The notes beneath the pieces were generated by a model, which did no database searches, was not told where the DNA came from, and saw only the letters and a list, made by a program, of their open reading frames with translations. From Cerrena zonata (taxonomy: Eukaryota > Basidiomycota > Agaricomycetes > Polyporales > Cerrenaceae): 64,000 bases of DNA. Made by a program: the position numbers and the translations under genes. The stretch spans positions 184,089 through 248,088 of the forward strand of contig JASBNA010000064.1 in NCBI GenBank assembly GCA_038087015.1, written 5' to 3'. Below are positions 54,901 through 64,000 of this stretch, in pieces (position 1 is the stretch's first letter; each line of letters opens with the position of its first letter).

Positions 54901-57267
54901 AGTTAACAATGCCTTCCATCTACTACCATGATGTGCATCACCAGTTTGAAACTCTAAGTTATTTTGTATATGATTAACTTGATCTACATGTACTGCTGTT
55001 CCACCAGCATTATGTAACATATTTTCAGCCTCTCGCATCTGCCGATCTCTGTTTATTGTCCTGTCAGTTAATATATGCTCCTCATCATCATCATCCATAT
55101 CAGCAACATTATGATCAACAAGTTGATCATTCTGAAAGCCCTCTCTCTCAAGATGATCCTGCATTTCATCACTTAATCCAAATGGCATAGGCATATTTGC
55201 TTTGCCTGCTTTTCTTTGAGCAGAATAATCATCTCGTGCATCATTGCATTCATAACGTATATGAAAGAACTTCATAATATCAAGTTGTCTGCTTGTAAAT
55301 TCATATTCCAAAAAGATATCATCCCAAAGAGAAGTATTGCTTTTCAAGTCATATCCTATTCTCCAGGGCTTAAATAACATTAGCATAACCATACAATACT
55401 CTTCTCTATTTCCTTTATCCTTTCTGGGTAGTATACCACCAACAAAATTGGGAATCTTAGCTTTATTTTCTGGTATTAAACAAACATAATGTGAATGAGA
55501 TTGTGGATGATTAGGCTTCAATTTATACCATATGTTATCATGTATAGGACCATCTTCTATATCATCTGCTTCATCAGATGTAGCCACAGTCTTGTTACCC
55601 TTGCCTTTAAGTACTTTTGGAGGCATTTTCTCTTTTCTATATCTGGATATCCACTCATATAAAGACATTGACTCATATACTGTTGGTCGACAAGTGTAAT
55701 CATACACAGGTGACAAACCAACATACTCTTTTTTACGATGAGCTAATATAACCTTGTCTGGTATATCTGATAAGTCATGCTCTTTTTGCTGAGGCCAATA
55801 ACTCAACACTTCTTGTAAATAAGGATACCAGTAACAAGTTGCAAATGAATGACTTGTGTAGTGATCAGGGTTACCTAGTAAGTAAAGTGCAGCCATTGGA
55901 GCACCAATTTCACTTTGAGCAGTTAAGGCATTTACAATCTTTACAAAACCAGATCTTGCTCGACTTCGATCATCTTTAGCTAACATCTCTTCACTATGCA
56001 TGTTACTAAATACATGACGCACAGCCTGAAATATTGTATGAGTATTGAGTGCAGTTTTTGTAATATAATCTGTAATATATGCAACAACAGACTTAATTGC
56101 AGTTCCTGACAGAATACTGGTAATATCAGTATTACATCGATACAAATATGTAACTAGTGGAGTGAAGCAATTCATCCAGCCTTCACCTTTTTTCATATTG
56201 ATTGCTCCTGTTTCAGGATCAATAGAGGTCACATTAAATGTTGCCCGAGGAAATCTTGCCTTACAAGTACCATATTTATTATTCATACATCCTTTGTGAC
56301 ATGAATGTCTATTTGAAAGATATAAAAGTTCATCCATAGTTTCTTTTGCATTTTCCCACCATTTCATTGTTTCTCTACAGTTGCAACAATCACGACACAA
56401 ATCTTTACATGTAATAGAAGGTGGTGCAACAGGCATAGTTTCTGTTGGAGGAATATAGTCAGGATTTTCTCTTGCTTTATCTATCTTAGCCTCAACTTCA
56501 GACATAGTTCCAGTTTGAAATTCCCCCATATGAACACTTTCCAGATATTCAATAATTTTAGTTTGAAAGTTAGAACGAGGATCAAGTATCTTATCACGAA
56601 TTTCTTGTGGAGTCAGACAATTACAAATCCAAACTAACATGTGCATATGTAATGTCAATCTACCTTGTTGTTCAACAGTACCATAGTAGCCAGCGGTATC
56701 ACCATATAGCCCTCTTTGATTAGAACCAATACCTAAGACATGTTTTATAAACATCTTTACCATAAAGTGAAAAAAGCGGGCACATGCAACTGGATTATTT
56801 GCAATCATTCTAACTCTGTCATTATAGCCTTTAATAGTAGGCTGAAAAGTCTCTTTTGTATCTGCAAAGTATAATGCAATAGGATGATTGATATCTGCTG
56901 GTGAAAAGGTGATAAACCATGTAGGAGCTCCAAGAGAACTAATCATTGACCAGATTTCATTTCTCATATATTTCCGACTTGTGGTAGATCCATCAACCTT
57001 AGCATTAACAAACTCCAAATCATTTAAAACACGGAAACATTCTTTCTCTTCGGGTGTAACTGATTTGACATGTCCCTCTTTTTCCATACGTTCTATAAGA
57101 CTATTTAAAACTGTATCTTTTAGATTCAAAAGTCTGTTTGAAATCTGATCAAATGACTTTTTTTGTGCAAGTAAATATCCACCTGTTGCACTTTTCTTAA
57201 TTTGAAGATGGTTCCAAGCAATTAGAGGGAATACGGCATCCATTTGAAACCTTTTATCATGATACAT
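51931..57267 (-). CDS. Helitron transposase, Rep + PIF1-like helicase + USP-like tail (1,778 aa segment)
   Basis: Rolling-circle replication initiator and 5'-3' helicase (known for the family). Seen in order: Helitron-like N region, HUH nuclease motif LTLHMHMLVWI near residue 205, the tyrosine motif YITDYITK near 397, Cys/His clusters between, helicase Walker A (GGMAGTGKS) near 885 and Walker B (FLDEVSMVDC) near 960, the late helicase motif YTCLSRS, and from about residue 1490 a cysteine-protease-like tail with a Cys box (TCAYDSLWTILW), CPTC zinc-binding pairs and a His box (HGKFHFTARVI...WYYDGM). The tail resembles ubiquitin-specific-protease domains found on basidiomycete Helitrons. In frame with the upstream segment across one TGA. 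Confidence 0.9.
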   Translation of the reverse strand: MYHDKRFQMDAVFPLIAWNHLQIKKSATGGYLLAQKKSFDQISNRLLNLKDTVLNSLIERMEKEGHVKSVTPEEKECFRVLNDLEFVNAKVDGSTTSRKYMRNEIWSMISSLGAPTWFITFSPADINHPIALYFADTKETFQPTIKGYNDRVRMIANNPVACARFFHFMVKMFIKHVLGIGSNQRGLYGDTAGYYGTVEQQGRLTLHMHMLVWICNCLTPQEIRDKILDPRSNFQTKIIEYLESVHMGEFQTGTMSEVEAKIDKARENPDYIPPTETMPVAPPSITCKDLCRDCCNCRETMKWWENAKETMDELLYLSNRHSCHKGCMNNKYGTCKARFPRATFNVTSIDPETGAINMKKGEGWMNCFTPLVTYLYRCNTDITSILSGTAIKSVVAYITDYITKTALNTHTIFQAVRHVFSNMHSEEMLAKDDRSRARSGFVKIVNALTAQSEIGAPMAALYLLGNPDHYTSHSFATCYWYPYLQEVLSYWPQQKEHDLSDIPDKVILAHRKKEYVGLSPVYDYTCRPTVYESMSLYEWISRYRKEKMPPKVLKGKGNKTVATSDEADDIEDGPIHDNIWYKLKPNHPQSHSHYVCLIPENKAKIPNFVGGILPRKDKGNREEYCMVMLMLFKPWRIGYDLKSNTSLWDDIFLEYEFTSRQLDIMKFFHIRYECNDARDDYSAQRKAGKANMPMPFGLSDEMQDHLEREGFQNDQLVDHNVADMDDDDEEHILTDRTINRDRQMREAENMLHNAGGTAVHVDQVNHIQNNLEFQTGDAHHGSRWKALLTELKEEILNMRDRQAAQKRKEHSKVVNSVANEVKVVDQSYLNCSFQATDKASQCKIDDIAYDFTLNSEQERAFRIIANHAVQPSGEQLKMYLGGMAGTGKSQVIKALMAFFAQRQESYRFMCIAPTGSAASLIQGSTYHSMLQIGQYSVDNPKNISNVQNRLKRVEYMFLDEVSMVDCRSLYSICAKMCKAFRDEDKPFGGINMICAGDFAQLPPPMHKYPLYSGNIDSVIHTTNSYIIQENIIGKAIWHQFTTVIILRQNMRQKTQTTEDGKFRKALENMRFKACTQEDISFIRSLVVKPDTDRSLSNPDFRNVSIITALNAYRDKINIIGCDRFAQEHDEEIHTFYSVDKWTSRKSSKKTRQQPVDPLRVSDNLPPILQERLWELPPANTEHRPGKLMLCLGLPILIKYNEATECGVTNGAEAIVVGWKSKPISENRKGLEVVFAMLTSPPNPIKLDGLPENVVPIMAQTQAITCQMRYDKEYRISRGQVPILPNFAMTDFSSQGRTRLYNVVDLQNCNTHQSIYTCLSRSASAKNTLIIQGFDSQRITGGLSGYLRQEFRELELLDQITELKYLGTLPDNICAETRRALIYQFRKWKGTNFVPTNTHNAIKWNEDDPLILQEPEINPKFTLIGKKVKITGNVEVTETQLAHKHIQINQVSSYIPAKGTKALNAMSSEPGRKKGARRSQAVKKTDRFIDAMIAKAKQVSNDSNTIQGFAWNDTLTCAYDSLWTILWSVYKSDVENWDNNVRLENKLFEKFTELMESVENKDKSKEEARDNLRYHFHQRHPEYFPIEATDNGTSIDNLCTEMFMQSEPIMTYNTLCTVCDTLYDTEEGSNILWDCNEVIWKNSPLRKGTYKYSSLQSWIPVLTSQKTHMQCPTCNIGLQRNITYDIFPTFIPFNIYSATINIEPELIIQEQHYRLCGIIYHGKFHFTARVITTDDKVWYYDGMEKKGDCQYQGTLKELSSANLRKIKGRQATIAIYVKL

Positions 57268-57312
57268 AAGTAGCCATTTCTTATGTTTTGCATCTGATAG
57301 TGCTTTAACACC

Positions 57313-59463
57313 TCATTTGTTGCCAATTCCACCTAGTCCATATGGAAACAACCAAGGAAACATCTGTGGATATAATTGTGGATTATTATACAGAGACTCT
57401 GGCTCTGCTGATTTTCCTATTGCAAGAATATGGCCATCATTTTTGAAGTGCTGGACAGCTTTAGCCCGTAAAGCATTTGGATTATCTTTAACCCATTCAC
57501 CATATCTTTCTGCTGTTAATCCATGTACAGTAAATGAACATTGACCCTCTGTGGTAGCTTCATCCTCTTCATTATCATTAACAGCAGTAGCCTCTGGCAT
57601 TTTCACAGCATCTTCCTTTTCTGCTAACTTCTGATAATATACATAAACAGGAGGTGCTGTTTCACTGTACTCATCAAGATTTTGTTGAGATATCTCAATA
57701 TCTGCATAGTCAATATGATTCAGTTTCAACCATGCTAGTGCTTTTGCTACTTTGTTTCTTCGTACTAAGAAAGGAGTACGTTTATAATCCTCTGGAGTTG
57801 GAGGGGAGGGACCTATAAATATAAATGCCAACACATCATCAAAATCAGCTCTTGGTGGAGGCAAAATAGAGTATATTTTTGGCATTGGGATTGAATGACA
57901 TATAGCATTAGCTTTCAGTTTGTGCATACCTGATGAAGCAACTCTAATAGCAAACCGATTATGTACAACTCGGGCCACTAGTAATTTCTCTGTCCAGGTC
58001 AACTCCTTAAGTTCTTCTGGTACCTCACCAATCCATAATCCATTAGCAAGAGCTTCTGGAGGTATATGTTTATTCTTTAAGATGTGAACACAGTTAGGAC
58101 AAATGCGTGAACAATTATTATCAATTACAGGACCATCGGAATGCTCTATTGGATCTGAATGATTATAACGTGGCTTTCTTGTCACAGTTGGAACCTGAAG
58201 AATATCCAGATCAATAGAAGCATCTTGTATATCTACCAGCTTCTTACTTAATACAAGTTGTCCACATACTGCACAACCACTTTCTTCCAGATTACTAGCA
58301 TCAGAATCAGCACAGAAATTTTGAATAATTTGTGTCTGTAACTCCAGAGATGGGGGTGTAGGCGGAAAGGCAGATGTTCTTCTTTCTTGATCTTGGTCTT
58401 TTATATTATATTCCTTATTGTGTTTTCTCAACTTTACCATTCTATCACGTGTAGATATAGCCTGTCTCTTTCTGCTAGGCTCAAATACAGAGTAAAACAT
58501 CTCACAAACACATCCCTCATCTTGATGTTTTTGTAACTTATTTCGTAACACTGTCAATGACATACGTTTGACCTCATATACAGAAAGTTTATGTGCTTTA
58601 CAGACCATTGTAAGTTGCTCCACGCTAAGTCTTTTCATGAGGATATCAATAGGTATATCTGCATATATTTCTTCTGGTTGTGTTAAATTCTGTGCAGGCA
58701 TATAGTTGATATACTGATATAATGGATTTGACAGTTGTTCATGTGTGAATTGTCTTAGTTCATCTTTACTCCATCTTGTTGGTTTTTCCACTTTTTTCTT
58801 ACCCCCGCCATATATATTCTGTATTATAAAGTTTACTGAACAGGTTGGATGTAAGTTGTATTCTTTTAGTTTGGGTATAAATATATGTAGGATATGACAA
58901 AATATGTAGTGTTTTTGTGACATGATTTTAAAGTCATGACGTCTGTGTACATTCTGCAGTATTGATAACTTGGTTTTGTAAATGTAGTTGATAGGATGGT
59001 CAATATATAGATAATATATATATGAAATAGCCTCTATTGTATTTAGAAAAGGATAATATAAACAAGGAAAAAGCTTGTTTTCAATATAAAGCCATTGGAC
59101 ATGCAAAATACCTGATGGATATATAATAGGATATATAATATTGGGTATTATTTTACATACTGAAGCTTTATCAATATACTGCTCAGTGTGTTTTATAAGG
59201 ACCCCTGGCAAAGTCATATTCAGCTGCTCAGTTTCTTTACATGAGACTCCTGGCAAAGTCAAATAGTGGTGCGCGGTTTTTTTTCGTAAGACTCCCGGCC
59301 AAGTCACAGTACCACAACTGCTATTTGTAAGTGTACTATTGTTAGATACATTACAATGATCTACTGTTATTGCTGGTCTGAATAATGTGTGGTTTACCTC
59401 TATTGAAAGTAATTGACCAAGAAGAAAATAGGTTAGTATGATTCCACACAGGGTCAGATGCAT
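57313..59463 (-). CDS. Helitron transposase N-terminal segment (716 aa), ends at an in-frame TGA
   Basis: Same frame as the 1,778-aa segment. Between its stop (57313-57315) and the next Met lie 15 sense codons that read GVKALSDAKHKKWLL, the expected continuation. Seen: a 5' leader of about 215 residues with a signal-like start (LCGIILTYFLLGQLL) and a three-copy 15-residue repeat (LPGV), then SKDELRQFT, a Cys-containing region (GCAVCGQLVL; CPNCVHILK) and a domain like the DUF6570 region next to fungal Helitron Rep proteins (LLVARVVHNRFAIRVASS; LPPPRADFDDVLAFIFIGP). The leader may not be translated as part of the active protein. The end PWLFPYGLGGIGNK is the family's usual Rep entry. Confidence 0.85.
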   Translation of the reverse strand: MHLTLCGIILTYFLLGQLLSIEVNHTLFRPAITVDHCNVSNNSTLTNSSCGTVTWPGVLRKKTAHHYLTLPGVSCKETEQLNMTLPGVLIKHTEQYIDKASVCKIIPNIIYPIIYPSGILHVQWLYIENKLFPCLYYPFLNTIEAISYIYYLYIDHPINYIYKTKLSILQNVHRRHDFKIMSQKHYIFCHILHIFIPKLKEYNLHPTCSVNFIIQNIYGGGKKKVEKPTRWSKDELRQFTHEQLSNPLYQYINYMPAQNLTQPEEIYADIPIDILMKRLSVEQLTMVCKAHKLSVYEVKRMSLTVLRNKLQKHQDEGCVCEMFYSVFEPSRKRQAISTRDRMVKLRKHNKEYNIKDQDQERRTSAFPPTPPSLELQTQIIQNFCADSDASNLEESGCAVCGQLVLSKKLVDIQDASIDLDILQVPTVTRKPRYNHSDPIEHSDGPVIDNNCSRICPNCVHILKNKHIPPEALANGLWIGEVPEELKELTWTEKLLVARVVHNRFAIRVASSGMHKLKANAICHSIPMPKIYSILPPPRADFDDVLAFIFIGPSPPTPEDYKRTPFLVRRNKVAKALAWLKLNHIDYADIEISQQNLDEYSETAPPVYVYYQKLAEKEDAVKMPEATAVNDNEEDEATTEGQCSFTVHGLTAERYGEWVKDNPNALRAKAVQHFKNDGHILAIGKSAEPESLYNNPQLYPQMFPWLFPYGLGGIGNK
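59201..59306 (-). repeat. Three-copy 45-nt tandem repeat in the Helitron leader
   Basis: Copies of TGACTTKGCCRGGRGT (minus strand) start at plus-strand positions 59201, 59246 and 59291, exactly 45 nt apart. They encode T-x-PGV-x(3)-T blocks of 15 residues. The period is a multiple of three, so the frame stays open. Confidence 0.75.
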
Positions 59464-60478
59464 TTTGACAATGGTGGTTACTGTTCAAGAAGAAAGATGA
59501 TATCATTATCATCCGATTGAGATCAAAACACAACAAATAATGACAAACAAAGTAATATATATGAAATAAATATATAGCACTGCTAAATATATATATTTGA
59601 TATACCTAAATGGTATATTCTTGGGATTAACACCCATAATATTATAACTTACTGTCATAGGAGACAATAGGGCAAATCATTATACTTAAAATGTTTTGTT
59701 CCCCTTGAGTTTCATTTCTCGATTATATTCTTTGGAATCAGGCTCTATTCATATAATACGATTGTAACCAAGGCGGTGATGGATGTTCGATGATGAACAG
59801 ATAGTTCGAGATGTAGGTCTGCTATGGTCGACAGATTCTGTCTATCCCTTTCAAAACCAAATTACGGATTCAAATCAGTACCACGATATTAGATATTTGG
59901 AATGTAGCATGACACAGGTGGATAGAATATCTGGGAATAGTTCGCATGTCTTAGGAAATGAGCCCGGAGTCTACAAGCTCATTGAAGCGTAAGGTATTGA
60001 CAATAAGTGCTATTATGGGAACGTCAAACAATAATCATTAAATACACAAAATGAAACCCACAGAATCCGCCGACCATAGTCTGCAGATGATAGGGAAGGT
60101 TTCTTATCCTTTCAGGGAGGATTAGATACTTTCCATTTACCCCTCCGTCTACCTCTCTGTCGCACCAAGTTCCAGAGTCTGAAAGTCTACATATAGATCC
60201 GTTCAAACCACCCTTTGCAGTTATAATTTATTGGAAATCTTGAACTACACACGTTTTCACATATTATGAACACTTTTATATACCCATACAAAACCCTACA
60301 ACATTTCACAAGTGAGGATCTGCCAACCATGAAGTATATTGATACAAGAAATACAAGAAAGGCTATTATTGACATACTCTGATTATAACAAATTACAACA
60401 AGACAATATGACGCATTTACGATGGAACTACCAGGCTTCTAGAAATTATTACTACAAGGCAGACACTTGTTATCTACA
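59464..60478. other. Helitron right flank and SPT5-like 3' flank
   Basis: AT-rich to about 59690 (Helitron 5' terminal region), then more mixed sequence. A 69-codon plus-strand frame at 59783-59992 has no signature. No gene called. Confidence 0.5.
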
Positions 60479-63400
60479 TTATATCTTCCTATCTAATGAA
60501 AATCGAACTAGGTTCTCATTACGCATAACCAGTGTGTTACCGTCTGCTGCTACTACAGTACACATCGCCAGCTTGAACTTGTTTACGGCGACATGACTCC
60601 CACGTTGATATTGTTCATAGTCATTTTCGGTCAATATCTTCTCGGTATCAAACGCTTCCAACACTCCCCACTTCTGACCTCCCTGTGCTACCAATAACCA
60701 TACGGTGTTGAAAACATCGGTTTTGGTAAGATGGATAGTAAGCAGTTGGTCAGGTTTGAAAACCCCCTTGAACGCTTTGGCCTTCGATTTGGCCATGACA
60801 TCGACCAAAATCTCACCTGGAGCAAGCTCTGCGATCGTAGGTGGCCGTTGTGCAGCTGGCATAGTCCACCCTATCGTTCGCCCGCCTTTCCCTTTGCGAA
60901 CACCCACCCGAAACGAAACCTTGGCATTCAGTTGATTGAATGCCTCAGGTTCCAACAGCCAAGAGGCATCTTGAACGGTGGGTGACGGGAGCGACCATTC
61001 AGCAGCAGTATTATCAAGTGCGTCTGGAGCCCAGGTGGGATCGGTGCTCGTAGAGGCGTGAGGGGGAGTTGGCGGACGGAAGGACTGCACTCGTGGAATG
61101 ACAACAGGCAGTTGGGCTGGGTAGACGTAGGTGGCAGACGAGTTGATACCGAGTTGTAAATAAATATCGTTCCTACAATATACATTAGTACCATTCGTTT
61201 TAGTCAATGTCAAGTGATACTTACCGACTGTTCGATACATCGAGAACGAGATGTTCCAACTCAATTGGGTAGAGTTTGTTGAAGGAGACGGTCTTCGCGT
61301 CAAGCGAGACTTGGGCTAATCCTCTCCCAATGTCAACCGAGGATACAAACCCACACATCCCTTTGTGTTCATGCGCGCCTTGAACCACAATTCGTTTTCC
61401 AACCAAAAAGTCTCGACCGACTTTCTCATCTAAGGTTTTGGCAGGGTCCAAAAAGCTAATCTCCTCCGGGAAGACGGTTATTGTGAGGGTAGGATCATTT
61501 GCCCTCCATACAGTTGGATCTCTACGATCGTAAGGGAACGTCGGCACCCAGTGTCCATTCGAAACAAGCCACTGATCGACACAATTTTCGGGGACGATGG
61601 CCTTACACACCTGGTAACTGGTGTCCCAGTTGGCAGAGATAATCGTACCTCGAGAACCCTTGTGGAGGCCCATCTGGACAATAACATGGTCCCCTTTTGT
61701 AAATGAATGAAGGCGTCGAGAGATGTCGTGGAGCGGTACAAGTTTGTCCAAAGGTCGAGTCTGGTGATGGTTGTCCAACCGGGATTTCAGGCAGAATGAG
61801 GACGTTGTAAACTAAAGAACATATTGTTAGTATCAGAGATAGATACAGTATGAGTTGACCTTACAATATTGGTGCTATCGCTATCATCCAGAATACTTAT
61901 TGTGTCGGCGTCATTGTATAACACCATTCCACGGGCACCACGTCGATAACCAGAAACAACCTCAACCAAGGAGAGAGGTAGAAAGACCTGGCACAGATCA
62001 TTCCTATGGATCGTAACAGTTTGTTGATCATGGAAAAGTCGAACATGCATATTATCGCCAGCGACGTTGCAAATGACTCCACCTGAACCTTTAACCTCAG
62101 AATCCTTCCCAACAACGGTAACATGATCACCAGTCGTCAAACGCAAAGCAGCAAATCGTCGGCCAAGTCTGACCATCTCTTCTGGAGTCAGAAAGCTGCA
62201 GAATATAGCTTCATCTACAGCGTCGATATTGAGGTTGGGATGGCATCGAAATGCGTCTAGAAGCGAAGACCAAGCGTCCTTTGCATCAAAGAAAATAGAC
62301 AATTCGAAAGGATCTGGGTGTGAGATGGGTTTCAGTTTCGAAGTAGGTATTTGTGTTATGAGAAGAGGACCCATAAAGTCGATGCATTCGAATCCCTTCA
62401 AGACAAAGGTATGTGTTCCATAATCGCTGCTCGACAGAGAAGGAACCCTGAGCTTAGACAACAAGGGCAGAATGTCTGCATACGTATAGAGTCGTCGTTG
62501 TTTGGGTCCTTTGGGCAAATTGAGAGGACATAGAAGTGGTGGCGCAGCAACAATGCTTAGGGGCTCCCTTCCCTCGTGGTCTTCATGATCCAAGATAAAA
62601 CCTAGTGAACCATCCGGCAAGCGCGTCCAGGTCCAACATTTGTCTTCGATATCGAAAGTAAGAAGCACTTCTCGATGTTCAGTGGGAACAAGCGAGACAG
62701 ATGATTCGGGATAATGGAAGCGAGATATGAAGCTAAGTACGAAAGACGGTGAGATACCTTCCAGGTAGAGGCATGAGTAAGAATCTACCGGCGTGGTAAA
62801 GGCTGAAGGAACTTCAGATCCAAATTCGCAACCGTCGAATGTAGATGTGCCGGGTGAGATACACAAGATATCGAACATAAGTTCAATAGCTCTCTGTTTA
62901 CCTCGATGTTCCTACACAGGAATAACTATCAGACATCGGTCTATCAACAATAAAGGCAAAACATACCGAACGCAGTTTGATTTTCCAAAGTCCTTTATCT
63001 TCGACGTTTGGAGCAGCAAGCGAACGTAACAATGTAGGCCCTCCGGGTCGACGAGAGATTCTATCTAAATGGACACTATTATTGACGAAATTACATGCGG
63101 TTGGATCGCACGTGGGGGCATCGTATTCCTCGTCATAGTCGTATTTCTGGGACTCCAGACTGAGACATAGTGCCATTTCCTCCGCTTGTTTATCGAAGTC
63201 GCTGTCCTTATGTTCAAACATTCCGAGAGGATCTGGAAGCGACATAGTATCATCGTATTCTAACAAGTCGTTAATACCAATCACTCAGCGGGATCATACA
63301 AAAAAAACTTACCATAATCAATGAAATCGTTCTCTTCGTGGTCCGGTTCATCATCGTCCTCGCCCTCATTATCAACAACCGCCTCCAAATCCAGGTAAGG

Positions 63401-63576
63401 ATTGCTGCAACGAGAACGTTTACGAGGTGGACTCGCTGCCAGACCAAGTGCGTTGTCCAGCTCTTGAATGTCCGAATCCGAAGGTACCACACGTTTGCCT
63501 GAATATGAGTGGTGTCAGAGGGCTAAAAAGCCAAATGCTACAGTGACTTACCGTTGTCATTTTTAGTAGAAGGCAT
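60479..63576 (-). CDS. Divergent SPT5-like protein with KOW motifs (943 aa)
   Basis: SPT5 is the large subunit of the elongation factor DSIF (known). Exons 63576-63552, 63498-63313, 63259-62967, 62911-61865, 61811-61225, 61172-60479; 943 aa. Seen: an acidic N-terminus (EGEDDDEPDHEENDFIDYG), an NGN-like region, then KOW-like units: TTGDHVTVVGKDSEVKGSGG, GYRRGARGMVLYNDADTI, KGDHVIVQMGLHKGSRGTII and GKRIVVQGAHEHKGMCGFV. The C-terminal third is specific (PTPPHASTSTDPTWAPDAL; TIGWTMPAAQRPPTIAELAP). The canonical SPT5 CTR repeats are absent. Fungi of this class often carry extra diverged SPT5-like copies, so this is probably a paralogue rather than the essential SPT5; that is inference from sequence divergence. 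Confidence 0.85.
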
Positions 63577-64000
63577 CGTCGTGAATATGTATCAGTTTGA
63601 ATTCGAACGAGACAGGTGTTAACAGTGACAAGGAGACAATTGAAAGGAGTCAAAAAGCGATGAAATCAACTTGCAAGAAGCGTATCGAGCTAATCAAAAT
63701 GTTAATGACAAACAGACGTTAACAATTTCACAAACTTACCATTTCCGGATGCAATTCTCCAACCCAAACAGAAGTCGAGAGAATCTTAGGCTCGATATGT
63801 TTTTCCATGTAACCAACAACAACCAACGTTAATCCCCAATACGCCAAACCGGAACCCCACACCATTTACCTCTATACTCCCTCCCACTTCCCCGGCATCT
63901 CCGTTGACTAGAACGGAACCCAAGTTAGTAATAGAATTATATCCAATCAGAGCACTCAGAAAGTGTGACATGTCAACGGAAATATTAACGGTCTTTCGTG
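63577..64000. other. Upstream region of the SPT5-like gene
   Basis: Contains its promoter. A short minus-strand frame with MEKHIEPKILSTSVWVGELH (about 63810-63740) followed by a GTAAGT donor could be part of another gene, but the only spliced product I can build is about 30 aa, so it is not called. Confidence 0.4.

Larger units (their letters stand above)
51840..59690 (-). mobile_element. Helitron (rolling-circle transposon), nearly intact
   Basis: AT-rich block encoding a Rep-helicase transposase on the minus strand, compositionally unlike its flanks. Coding parts run 59463 to 51931 in one frame broken by a single TGA. The true 5'-TC and 3'-CTRR ends could not be fixed by eye; the limits given are where AT-richness starts and stops, good to perhaps 150 bases. 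Confidence 0.85.

Noticed and set aside
63740..63815. Short coding-like segment VWVGELH before a GTAAGT
   Set aside because: Only about 30 aa can be assembled and the upstream part leaves no clear start or family.

Overview
The window is nuclear DNA from a filamentous basidiomycete, most likely a mushroom-forming agaricomycete. Genes are densely packed and cut by many 45-65 nt GT-AG introns. Conserved genes (PRP43, septin CDC12, proteasome beta-7, NBS1) sit beside families typical of Agaricomycetes: a divergent SPT5-like KOW protein, an unnamed Ser/Thr-rich single-pass membrane family with a PPPY tail, a hAT element and a Helitron with a USP-like tail. Splice models were built by hand. Where a total length in amino acids is given, all exon phases close.

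Layout. 0-7.2 kb: the 3' part of PRP43, an unrecognised probably mitochondrial protein, and septin CDC12. 7.9-10.4 kb: three short spliced membrane-protein genes, each with a TATA box. 10.6-17.0 kb: a GH29 alpha-L-fucosidase on the minus strand, 18 exons including 4-nt and 9-nt micro-exons. Its fourth intron holds a 5'-truncated hAT transposon on the same strand. 18.0-19.1 kb: proteasome subunit beta-7. 19.5-21.3 and 28.3-41.3 kb: six paralogues (P1-P6 here) of one membrane-protein family with the same six-exon plan. 23.3-27.1 kb: a KDM4-type JmjN/JmjC histone demethylase with apparent frame changes. 41.5 kb: an intron-containing tRNA-Val. 42.0-45.6 kb: NBS1 of the MRN complex. 45.9-47.0 kb: a multi-pass membrane protein. 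48.7-49.2 kb: a small spliced Cys-rich gene. 51.9-59.5 kb: an AT-rich Helitron interrupted by one in-frame TGA. 60.5-63.6 kb: the SPT5-like gene.

How they relate. The conserved genes serve unrelated housekeeping roles: splicing and ribosome biogenesis, septation, proteolysis, DNA repair, chromatin. The accessory signal is the local expansion of the PPPY-tailed membrane family and the activity of two DNA transposons. Most striking, the hAT element lies inside an intron of a fucosidase gene whose reading frame is intact. If that intron's 5' splice site is skipped, the first half of the fucosidase reads in frame into the truncated transposase.
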